Shown: in pieces, positions 5,907-11,900 of the stretch
How positions within the stretch are numbered: the first letter of the stretch is position 1
How the letters are laid out: each line of letters begins with the position of its first letter
Made by a program: the position numbers and the translations under genes
From: Treponema sp.
Lineage (GTDB): Bacteria; Spirochaetota; Spirochaetia; Treponematales; Treponemataceae
Length of the DNA: 11,900 nt
Direction of reading: 5' to 3'
Assembly (NCBI GenBank): GCA_017614655.1
Contig: JAGABO010000027.1
Span: forward strand, 1 to 11,900
Notes under the pieces: generated by a model
Databases searched by the model: none
What the model was told of the DNA's origin: nothing
Seen by the model: only the letters and a program-made list of their open reading frames with translations

Positions 5907-7547
5907 TTAATCTTTCATCATGCTTGCAAAAGGATCTTCGGTGCGGTACATTTCGCGAAGCTTCGGTTTTTCGATTTTTCCGGTCGGGTTCCTTAAGACT
6001 GGAGCAAAGATTATTTTGCGCGGTCTCTTGTACTTTGGAAGTTCAAGACAGAAGTTGTTTACGTCTTCTTCGGTACAGGTATAGCCCTGTTTAACTTCGA
6101 TAATTGCAGCGGCAATTTCTCCAAGCCTCTTGTCTGCAAGGCCGATTACTGCAACGTCCTTTACGGCTTCCATTTTGTGCAGGAAGTCTTCTATCTGGAC
6201 AGGGTAGAGGTTTTCTCCTCCCGTAATGATAACGTCTTTTTTGCGGTCAACAAGGTAGATAAATCCGTCCGGATCTTCCATTGCCATGTCCCCCGTGTAA
6301 AGCCAGCCTTCATCATCAAGGACTTCTTTCGTAGCTTCCGGATTCTTGTAATAGCAGGTCATGACTCCGGGACCTTTTACTGCAAGTTCTCCGACATCAC
6401 CCTTGTTAACGGGATTACGTTTTTCATCAACAATCTTAACGCTCCAGCCCCAGCCGGCTTTTCCGATTGCACCGATTTTGTGAGTGTTTCCGATTCCAAG
6501 GTGAACGCATCCGGGGCCTATGCTTTCCGAAAGTCCGTAGTTTGTGTCGTAGTCGTGGTTGGGGAAGTACTTTTTCCAGTCTTCGATAAGCTTCTTTGGA
6601 ACCGGCTGAGCTCCGATGTGCATGAGCCTCCACTGGCTTAATGTAAAGTCTTCGATTTTAAGGTCTCCGCGGTCAAGACTGTCAAGAATATCCTGAGCCC
6701 ACGGAACCAAAAGCCACACAATCGTACATTTTTCATCAGAAGCAGCCTTAAGGATTGTAAGCGGTTTTGTTCCCCTTAAAAGAACTGCCTTGCTTCCCGA
6801 AATGAGCGAGCCGAACCAATGCATCTTAGCTCCGGTATGATAAAGCGGCGGTATGCAGAGGAATACGTCGTCCTTTGTCTGACCGTGATGCTTCTGTTCA
6901 ACGGCAGCTGCGTGCATAAGGGAACGGTGCTTGTGGAGGATTGCCTTTGGAAAGCCCGTAGTTCCCGAACTGAAGTATATGGCTCCGTCGTCATCGTCAG
7001 TTATTTCGATTTCGGGATTTTCTGACGAATAATTCATTACGGACATGACGTAGTTTTCTGCAAATGAAGGGGTAAGGCCTTCTCCTGCGTAAATAAGGAG
7101 GCGCCTGTTCATGATTTTTTCGCTGATTGCTTCAAGACGTCCGATAAATTCCGGCCCGAAAAAAAGAACGGAAATGTCTGCAAGCTTAAGGCAGTAGTCA
7201 ATTTCATCACTTGCATAGCGGAAGTTAAGCGGAACGGCAAGGGCTCCCGTCTTAAGGATTCCAAAATAAATCGGAAGCCATTCAAGACAGTTCATCATAA
7301 GGATGCCGACTTTGTCTCCCTTGCGTACTCCGCGTTCAAGAAGATAGTGGGCGCATCGGTTTGCTTTTTCATTGAAGGTCCTCCAGCTGATTTCCCTTCT
7401 GTAAGGAAGATCCGGTTCAGGCTGGGTAAGGTCAAACTCTTTCCAGGTCATGCGCCTTGTTTCTTTTTCTTCCGGATTAAGTTCTACAAGTGCGCAGTCG
7501 TTTGCATAAAGTTCTGCATTTTTTTCCAGATATTTTGTAATCGGCAT
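5907..7547 (-). CDS. AMP-forming acyl-CoA synthetase (adenylate-forming enzyme, ANL superfamily)
   Basis: A 546-residue ANL-superfamily ligase. It would activate a carboxylic acid with ATP to an acyl-adenylate and pass it to a thiol, probably CoA. Motifs in order: phosphate-binding loop FSSGTTGFPK (192-201), A5 NYGLSE (336-341), A7 YTGD (417-420), hinge region VDRKKDVIITGGENLYP (433-449) and the catalytic lysine K524 in PTGK. The A8 region resembles medium- and long-chain fatty acyl-CoA ligases, but chain length cannot be fixed from sequence. The N-terminus has two similar WxxF elements, MTWKEFDL (33-40) and ISWRTFNE (53-60), where many relatives have one. The ATG has AAGGA 8 nt upstream. No fatty-acid neighbour is present, and it appears to be monocistronic. 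No confident promoter was found in the AT-rich DNA at 7548-7631. Confidence 0.88.
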   Translation of the reverse strand: MPITKYLEKNAELYANDCALVELNPEEKETRRMTWKEFDLTQPEPDLPYRREISWRTFNEKANRCAHYLLERGVRKGDKVGILMMNCLEWLPIYFGILKTGALAVPLNFRYASDEIDYCLKLADISVLFFGPEFIGRLEAISEKIMNRRLLIYAGEGLTPSFAENYVMSVMNYSSENPEIEITDDDDGAIYFSSGTTGFPKAILHKHRSLMHAAAVEQKHHGQTKDDVFLCIPPLYHTGAKMHWFGSLISGSKAVLLRGTKPLTILKAASDEKCTIVWLLVPWAQDILDSLDRGDLKIEDFTLSQWRLMHIGAQPVPKKLIEDWKKYFPNHDYDTNYGLSESIGPGCVHLGIGNTHKIGAIGKAGWGWSVKIVDEKRNPVNKGDVGELAVKGPGVMTCYYKNPEATKEVLDDEGWLYTGDMAMEDPDGFIYLVDRKKDVIITGGENLYPVQIEDFLHKMEAVKDVAVIGLADKRLGEIAAAIIEVKQGYTCTEEDVNNFCLELPKYKRPRKIIFAPVLRNPTGKIEKPKLREMYRTEDPFASMMKD

Positions 7548-7631
7548 AAAGAATTCCTTAAGTGTATTTTTAATGAATTCCTAGTTTACAATATGATTTG
7601 AAAAAATTCTAGAAAAATTTGTATTTTTGCC

Positions 7632-7661
7632 TTGACAAAATAACATTTTTTTTGTTATAGT
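7632..7661 (+). promoter_or_regulatory. Sigma-70-type promoter of the tRNA-His-Arg-Lys-Leu cluster
   Basis: A perfect -35 TTGACA (7632-7637), an 18-nt A/T-rich spacer and a -10 TATAGT (7656-7661, 5 of 6). Transcription should begin near 7668, about 12 nt before tRNA-His. This is one of the strongest-looking promoters in the window, as expected for stable RNA. Confidence 0.8.
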
Positions 7662-7679
7662 CATGGTCGTTGAATACAT

Positions 7680-7752
7680 GGTGCCTGTAGTTCAGCGGTG
7701 GAATCCCAGATTGTGGATCTGGTTGTCGTGGGTTCGAACCCCACCAGGCACC
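7680..7752 (+). tRNA. tRNA-His (anticodon GTG)
   Basis: The acceptor arms GTGCCTG and CAGGCAC pair. A G precedes the arm (7680) and a C follows it (7752), giving the G-1:C73 pair diagnostic of tRNA-His. The anticodon loop is TTGTGGA (GTG), and the T-arm is GTGGGTTCGAACCCCAC. The 3' CCA is not encoded in full. First gene of a four-tRNA cluster. Confidence 0.97.
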
Positions 7753-7768
7753 CAGACCTATAAGAAAT

Positions 7769-7842
7769 GCGTTCGTAGCTCAACTGGATAGAGCAACGGA
7801 CTTCGAATCCGTAGGTTGCACGTTCGATTCGTGTCGGACGCA
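7769..7842 (+). tRNA. tRNA-Arg (anticodon TCG)
   Basis: A 74-nt cloverleaf. The acceptor arms GCGTTCG and CGGACGC pair, allowing one G-T. The D-arm is AGCTCAACTGGATAGAGC. The anticodon loop CTTCGAA on an ACGGA/TCCGT stem gives TCG, reading CGA and related CGN codons. The T-loop is GTTCGATTC and the discriminator A. No encoded CCA. It lies 16 nt after tRNA-His. Confidence 0.95.
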
Positions 7843-7852
7843 AGACATAAAC

Positions 7853-7925
7853 GGGCGATTAGCTCAGCTGGTAGAGCAACAGACTCTTAATCTGTGGGTC
7901 GGGAGTTCGATCCTCCCATCGCTCA
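7853..7925 (+). tRNA. tRNA-Lys (anticodon CTT)
   Basis: A 73-nt cloverleaf with acceptor arms GGGCGAT and ATCGCTC. The anticodon loop CTCTTAA on an ACAGA/TCTGT stem gives CTT for AAG codons. The T-arm is GGGAGTTCGATCCTCCC and the discriminator A. CCA is not encoded. It lies 10 nt after tRNA-Arg. Confidence 0.96.
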
Positions 7926-7968
7926 CTTTCCTTTATTACTTACTTTAAGGGAACCCTTACAAAATTTT

Positions 7969-8049
7969 GCGAGAGTGGTGAAATTGGCAGACACGCTAGA
8001 CTTAGGATCTAGTGCCCTAGGCGTGAGGGTTCAAGTCCCTTCTCTCGCA
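7969..8049 (+). tRNA. tRNA-Leu (anticodon TAG)
   Basis: An 81-nt class II tRNA. The acceptor arms GCGAGAG and CTCTCGC pair perfectly. The anticodon loop CTTAGGA on a CTAGA/TCTAG stem gives TAG, for CUN codons. The long variable arm TGCCCTAGGCG and the T-arm AGGGTTCAAGTCCCT are typical of tRNA-Leu. CCA is not encoded. Six Ts follow directly (8050-8055), so the cluster transcript may end here without a separate hairpin. Confidence 0.96.
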
Positions 8050-8223
8050 TTTTTTCTTTTCCGTACAATTTTGATTTTCTTTTGTAACAAATCCCTTTCA
8101 AAAAAGTTTTTTCATTTCTTTTTTTAGTTGGTGTTCCTTTTTGTTAAATCTTCTTCTGTAAGTCCGGTGCATTTTAAAACTGTGGCAAGAGGAATTAGGT
8201 AGTATCCCTGTACCATTTTCTGT

Positions 8224-8305
8224 AAATCCGCTTTTTTTCTCTAAAGTTCCATTTTTAAAATCCGAAAATCTATATGGAAAACTCCAGACGGAATAAGGCG
8301 GATTT
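8224..8305 (+). repeat. Inverted repeat flanking the flagellar promoter and covering the flgN ribosome binding site
   Basis: AAATCCGCTTT (8224-8234) pairs with AAGGCGGATTT (8295-8305) over 11 bp with one internal G-T wobble. The right arm is the ribosome binding region of flgN. The left arm is upstream of the sigma-28-like promoter, so only transcripts entering from upstream would contain both arms. Confidence 0.5.
8242..8268 (+). promoter_or_regulatory. Sigma-28 (FliA/WhiG-type) flagellar promoter of flgN-flgK-flgL
   Basis: TAAAGTTC (8242-8249), an 11-nt spacer and TCCGAAAA (8261-8268). The known sigma-28 consensus is TAAAGTTT-N11-GCCGATAA, so the boxes match at 7 of 8 and 6 of 8 with exact spacing. 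The expected start near 8275 gives a leader of about 34 nt. Its place directly before late flagellar genes supports the call. Confidence 0.75.
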
Positions 8306-8308
8306 TTT

Positions 8309-8749
8309 ATGGAACAGAAAACGCAGGAACTTAAGAACGTACTTGAACTTCAGGATAAAAAGCTTGATGAACTTCTTTCTGCTCAGGAAAAGCTTCATGA
8401 CAACGTAAGGAACAGGAAATGGCAGGGGCTGGAAGAAGGCCTTTCTCATATCCGTGCCTTGAGCGACAGCTTTGTAGAACTCGACGAAAAGAGGGAAAGC
8501 CTTGTAAAAGATGACAGGAGCATCTGTTTTGACAAGGAAATTTCTCCCGTTCTTCTTAAGGTAAAATCCAAGCTTTCCAAAAGCCGCATAGAAAACATAG
8601 CCCTTTCTACCTATGTAAAGGTAACCCAGAAATTTATAGGTGAACTTATAGACTCAGTTGTACCTGCTCAGAGAAACGTTCTCTACAACAGGAACGGAAT
8701 TGTAAAAAAGAGTGCACGCTCTTCGCTCGTCGTTAATACGGTTTTCTAA
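8309..8749 (+). CDS. flgN: FlgN-like flagellar export chaperone
   Basis: A 146-residue soluble, mostly helical protein rich in Glu, Lys and Leu, with an N-terminal coiled-coil-like stretch (roughly residues 1-65). A basic C-terminal tail ends in NTVF. FlgN proteins are of this size and build. They hold the junction proteins FlgK and FlgL in the cytoplasm and deliver them to the flagellar type III export gate. Sequence conservation in this family is weak, so the assignment rests largely on size, composition and its position 15 nt before flgK. It is the first gene after the sigma-28-like promoter. The ATG follows AAGGCGGA and six Ts. No membrane segment or signal peptide is seen. Confidence 0.72.
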   Translation: MEQKTQELKNVLELQDKKLDELLSAQEKLHDNVRNRKWQGLEEGLSHIRALSDSFVELDEKRESLVKDDRSICFDKEISPVLLKVKSKLSKSRIENIALSTYVKVTQKFIGELIDSVVPAQRNVLYNRNGIVKKSARSSLVVNTVF

Positions 8750-8764
8750 ACCGGGGAGAATGTC

Positions 8765-10636
8765 ATGGCAAGTTCATTTGCAGGAATCGAAATCGGAAAA
8801 AGAAGCCTTCAGGCTCATTCAACTCAGATTCAGACGGCAGGTCACAATATTTCCAATGCCGATACCGAAGGCTATTCACGCCAGAGGGTAAACGTAACTA
8901 CCTTTGAACCGCTTTTCCGTCCGGACCTTGAGCGCGAAATGAGGCCGGGACAGATCGGGCAGGGAAGCGACGTTCAGAGCATAACCCGTCTTCGTGATGA
9001 ACTTCTTGACTCACGCATTGTTGAGCAGACAAACGAAGAAAGCTACTGGGGAACGCGCGAAAAATACTATTCAATGATAGAAGACGTATACAATGAACCG
9101 GATGATATTTCTGTAAGGTTCAACATGGATAAATTCTGGGAAGGCTGGCAGGAAGTTTCTGCATACCCGGAAAGCAATGCTGCCCGTCAGGCAGTTGTAA
9201 CGCGCGGAGTGACTCTTACGACATCAATTCAGCAGCAGTACAAGAGCCTTCGGGGCATTTCTGACCAGATTAACGGCGACATCGAAGCAACTGTAAAACA
9301 GGTAAATGATTATACTTCTCAGATTGCGGCCTTAAATAACGAAATCGTACGTTCTAAGGCAATGGGCGACAACCCTAACGACCTTATGGACAGGCGCGAT
9401 CTTCTTGTAGAAAAGCTTGCTTCCCTTATAAATGTAACTGTCGTTCAGAAGGATCCGGATGAGTTCATGGTTCACACGGACGGACAGATTATCGTGCAGG
9501 GAAGCCTTTCAAGAAAAATCGGCTTTGAAACTATGCCGGATTCAAACGGCTATTCAAAACTTGTCTGGCAGGATACAAAAGTTGACGCTCACTTCCGTGG
9601 CGGAACTCTCGGTGCCCTTGTTGAACTTCGTGACAGGGACTTAAGGACCCGCATTCAGGAACTTAATACAATGACGTTAAACTTTTCTGACCTCGTAAAC
9701 GACGTTCACAGGGAAGGAATCGGAAAGAACAACGTAACAGGCTTAGACTTCTTTGTTCAGCATGATTTTATAGAAAACGTAAAGGGAAACTATGACAGGG
9801 ACGGAGACGGAACAGAAGATTCAAGTTACATTTTCCGCATGACAGGAAATCATTCCCTTAACGCACATGAGCAGACCGGTCTTTCGGGGGCCGTTACCTT
9901 AAACGGAAAGGACGGAAACGTTACTGTTGAATATTTCCCGACGGATACTGTAGAAGATGTTATTAACCGCATAAATGATTCAGGGGCAGAAGTAAAGGCT
10001 TACCTCGACAGAAACTCACGTCTTGTACTTAAGGCAGCCGCTTCTTCTTCGATGGAAAACCCGGATTTTGTGATTCGTCATGCAGAAGATTCAGGTCTTT
10101 TCCTTTCCGGTTATGCAGGGCTTCTTTCTGCTTCCGGTGAAGCAGGTGCCTATGATTTTAACCGTGCCGATGCAGTTGATATTCTTGCTTCTTCAAACTA
10201 TTCGGTTAGTCCGGTTGCAAATCCGGGTGCCTATGTAGAAGTAAATGCTGCAATTACGAGTGATGTTTCAAGTGTAGCCGGCGCTTTTAAAAATGCACAG
10301 GGGTATGCTGATCCTTCTGACGGACGGGCTGCAGTAGAAATTGCTTCCATCAGAAATACAAAGGTTATGATCGGAACCGAACGCACTTTTGACGACTACT
10401 TTGCAGAAACAGTTACGGAAGTCGGCCTTAAAGGTGAGCAGGCAGAAAATCAGCTTGCAAGCCAGAATAAAATTATGGGTGACCTTCGTTCACTTCGCGA
10501 CAGTATTTCCGGTGTAAATATTGATGAAGAACTTGCAGACATAATCAAGTTCCAGCACGGCTACAATGCTGCAGCAAAGTTTGTTACGGTTCAGGATGAA
10601 CTTCTTGACGTTCTTATCAACAGACTGGGCGTCTAA
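8765..10636 (+). CDS. flgK: FlgK, flagellar hook-filament junction protein 1 (HAP1)
   Basis: A 623-residue axial protein that forms the first of two junction zones between hook and filament. In spirochaetes these flagella lie in the periplasm. The N-terminal axial segment carries NISNADTEGYSRQ (28-40). The C-terminal segment, ending GVNIDEELADIIKFQ, HGYNAAAKFVTVQDELL and then DVLINRLGV, is the standard heptad-bearing axial helix. The variable central domains, roughly 300-530, include a calcium-loop-like DRDGDGTED at 344-352. There is no cleavable signal, since export goes through the flagellar apparatus. GGGGAG lies 6 nt upstream of the ATG. The gene is 15 nt after flgN and 18 nt before flgL, clearly one operon. 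Confidence 0.95.
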   Translation: MASSFAGIEIGKRSLQAHSTQIQTAGHNISNADTEGYSRQRVNVTTFEPLFRPDLEREMRPGQIGQGSDVQSITRLRDELLDSRIVEQTNEESYWGTREKYYSMIEDVYNEPDDISVRFNMDKFWEGWQEVSAYPESNAARQAVVTRGVTLTTSIQQQYKSLRGISDQINGDIEATVKQVNDYTSQIAALNNEIVRSKAMGDNPNDLMDRRDLLVEKLASLINVTVVQKDPDEFMVHTDGQIIVQGSLSRKIGFETMPDSNGYSKLVWQDTKVDAHFRGGTLGALVELRDRDLRTRIQELNTMTLNFSDLVNDVHREGIGKNNVTGLDFFVQHDFIENVKGNYDRDGDGTEDSSYIFRMTGNHSLNAHEQTGLSGAVTLNGKDGNVTVEYFPTDTVEDVINRINDSGAEVKAYLDRNSRLVLKAAASSSMENPDFVIRHAEDSGLFLSGYAGLLSASGEAGAYDFNRADAVDILASSNYSVSPVANPGAYVEVNAAITSDVSSVAGAFKNAQGYADPSDGRAAVEIASIRNTKVMIGTERTFDDYFAETVTEVGLKGEQAENQLASQNKIMGDLRSLRDSISGVNIDEELADIIKFQHGYNAAAKFVTVQDELLDVLINRLGV

Positions 10637-10654
10637 TTGTAAAAGGAGGATTTT

Positions 10655-11899
10655 ATGCACAGAATCAGCTCTCAGATGAATAATACCGATACTCAGTACT
10701 TCTTAAGGAAGCAGGAAGTAAGGCAGAACGCACTTAATGCACAGATCGGAAGCCAGAGCAGAATCGGAAACCTCCGTGATGATCCGATTGCAGCAGGACA
10801 TCTTGTGCGCTATAAGTCGTATCTTGGCCGCGTAAATCAATTTGAAAAAAACGCACAGCGCCTCTGTGATGAATTCCAGGTGCGCGAAGGATACATGAAC
10901 CAGAACCTTCAGATTATGCAGAGGGTACGTGAACTTGCCGTAACGGGTGCTACCGGAACTTATACCCCGGATGACCTTAAAAACATGGCAGCAGAAGTAA
11001 ACGAGCTTCTTAAGGAAATGGTTCAGAATGCGAATGCTGTGGGCCCGGACGGAAACTCACTTTTTGCAGGAACGCGCACAAAGGGAATTGCTTTTGACGT
11101 AATTCTTGGAAACATTCCCGGCTCTTCGGAAGCGCTTATCGAAAACGTAAGGTATAACGGAAACATCGGGACAAACAAAATCGAAGTAGACGAAACTGCC
11201 TTTCTTACGGTAGACACAAGCGGAAACAAAACTTTCTGGGCAGAACCTCAGCGCCTTATGGGACAGAGAAACCTTTCTTCATGGACGGCTTCTTCTGACA
11301 GCGTGTTCAGCATAGACGGAAGCGATATAAAGATTAAAGCCGGAGATAATATTCATGCACTCGCTGCAAAAATCAACGCAAGCGGTGTTCCCGTAAAGGC
11401 AGAAATTGACCAGATTACGGGCGGCTTAAACCTTACGACGACTGACTCTCATCAGATCTGGCTCGAAGATAAAGAGGGGGCTGTCCTTAATGAAATCGGC
11501 TTTATCAAAGACAGAAGCCAGCTTCCTCCCTACAATCTTGAAACAAACGTAAGTGTATCCGGCGGTTCTCTTTTTGATTCAGTGATTGCACTCCGCGATG
11601 CCATGCTTAAAGGGGATACCGAAGCCATTGGTTCAAGAGTTCTCGGTTCAATTGACCAGGGAATGGGAAACCTCGAAACACGCATTGCAAAAAACGGAAG
11701 CGACTATGAGCGCGCAATGAACAATGTTGAACGTTCTAAAACAAATGACCTTAACGTAACGCGCCTTGTAAGCCGCGAAGGTGACATAGACATGACGGAA
11801 GCTATAACAGACATGAAAATGCTTGAATATGTAAACCAGGCAACGCTTAGTAATGCCGGTAAAATGTATTCAAGTACGCTTCTTGATTACATGCGCTAA
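10655..11899 (+). CDS. flgL: FlgL, flagellar hook-filament junction protein 3 (HAP3)
   Basis: A complete 414-residue flagellin-related protein that joins FlgK to the filament. The N-terminal domain (MHRISSQMNNTDTQYFL) has NLRDDP at 39-44, the counterpart of the flagellin S-x-x-DDP turn, followed by long coiled-coil helices. The C-terminal helix region, DMTEAITDMKMLEYVNQATL followed by SNAGKMYSSTLLDYMR, closes the D0 domain. The central region, about 130-330, is variable. The ribosome binding site is the best in the window, AAGGAGG 5 nt before the ATG. It ends one base before the window edge. In many bacteria fliW and csrA follow flgL; this cannot be seen here. The single cysteine, C71, lies in a helix. 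Confidence 0.94.
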   Translation: MHRISSQMNNTDTQYFLRKQEVRQNALNAQIGSQSRIGNLRDDPIAAGHLVRYKSYLGRVNQFEKNAQRLCDEFQVREGYMNQNLQIMQRVRELAVTGATGTYTPDDLKNMAAEVNELLKEMVQNANAVGPDGNSLFAGTRTKGIAFDVILGNIPGSSEALIENVRYNGNIGTNKIEVDETAFLTVDTSGNKTFWAEPQRLMGQRNLSSWTASSDSVFSIDGSDIKIKAGDNIHALAAKINASGVPVKAEIDQITGGLNLTTTDSHQIWLEDKEGAVLNEIGFIKDRSQLPPYNLETNVSVSGGSLFDSVIALRDAMLKGDTEAIGSRVLGSIDQGMGNLETRIAKNGSDYERAMNNVERSKTNDLNVTRLVSREGDIDMTEAITDMKMLEYVNQATLSNAGKMYSSTLLDYMR

Positions 11900-11900
11900 A

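Noticed and set aside
6177..6641. Plus-strand ORF of 154 codons opposite the acyl-CoA synthetase gene
   Set aside because: It is a shadow of a well-supported minus-strand gene, with no ribosome binding site and no recognisable motif.
7548..7631. Promoter of the acyl-CoA synthetase gene, and repeats GAATTCCT and TTCTAGAA in the same gap
   Set aside because: No -10/-35 pair stood out in this AT-rich DNA, and the short repeats and palindrome are within chance expectation.
7661..7843. Minus-strand ORF of 60 codons across the tRNA cluster
   Set aside because: It is the antisense of tRNA-His and tRNA-Arg, a well-known type of false protein call in tRNA clusters.
7894..8127. Plus-strand ORF of 77 codons
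   Set aside because: It is translated through tRNA-Lys and tRNA-Leu and ends in T-rich spacer; not a protein gene.
10655..11899. FlgL or FlgK as a site of spirochaetal lysinoalanine crosslinks
   Set aside because: That crosslink is known for the hook protein FlgE; FlgK has no cysteine visible and the single cysteine of FlgL is not in a comparable motif.
1..11900. Frequent CTTAAG palindromes across the window
   Set aside because: They follow from common CTT-AAG (Leu-Lys) codon pairs and the reverse reading of the same pair; no spacing or orientation pattern was seen.

Overview
The window looks like a chromosomal segment of a spirochaete, most probably a Treponema of moderate GC content. This is inferred from the FlgN-FlgK-FlgL arrangement behind a sigma-28-type promoter, the tig-clpP-clpX block and the general protein character; no database comparison was possible. 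Nearly all the DNA is ordinary housekeeping and motility sequence. I see no CRISPR array, insertion sequence, phage gene or defence system.

Layout: (1) Positions 1-946, minus strand, hold the first 315 codons of a DEAD-box RNA helicase that runs off the left edge. (2) A divergent plus-strand gene (1015-2142) encodes a GT4-type glycosyltransferase. The 68-bp gap carries two extended -10 promoters, one per direction, each so close to its ATG that both mRNAs look leaderless. (3) A bidirectional terminator separates the glycosyltransferase from the convergent minus-strand block tig (5598-4234), clpP (4115-3504) and clpX (3507-2236). This supplies the ribosome-bound chaperone trigger factor and both halves of the ClpXP protease. 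A long hairpin terminator and a candidate second promoter lie between tig and clpP, whereas clpP and clpX overlap by 4 nt. (4) Further upstream on the minus strand are tRNA-Gly(GCC), with its own promoter and terminator, and an AMP-forming acyl-CoA synthetase (7547-5907). (5) On the plus strand a strong promoter drives tRNA-His(GTG), tRNA-Arg(TCG), tRNA-Lys(CTT) and tRNA-Leu(TAG), at 7680-8049. (6) A T-rich spacer leads to a sigma-28-like promoter and the flagellar operon flgN-flgK-flgL (8309-11899). These are an export chaperone and the two hook-filament junction proteins it would serve.

The points most worth a second look are all small. They are a degenerate 15-bp tandem repeat that begins in the last codon of clpX and would encode a basic pentapeptide tail if its in-frame stops were lysines; the paired leaderless promoters; an 11-bp inverted repeat that could hide the flgN ribosome binding site in read-through RNA but not in RNA started at the sigma-28 promoter; and a calcium-loop-like motif inside FlgK. 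None amounts to a new system.
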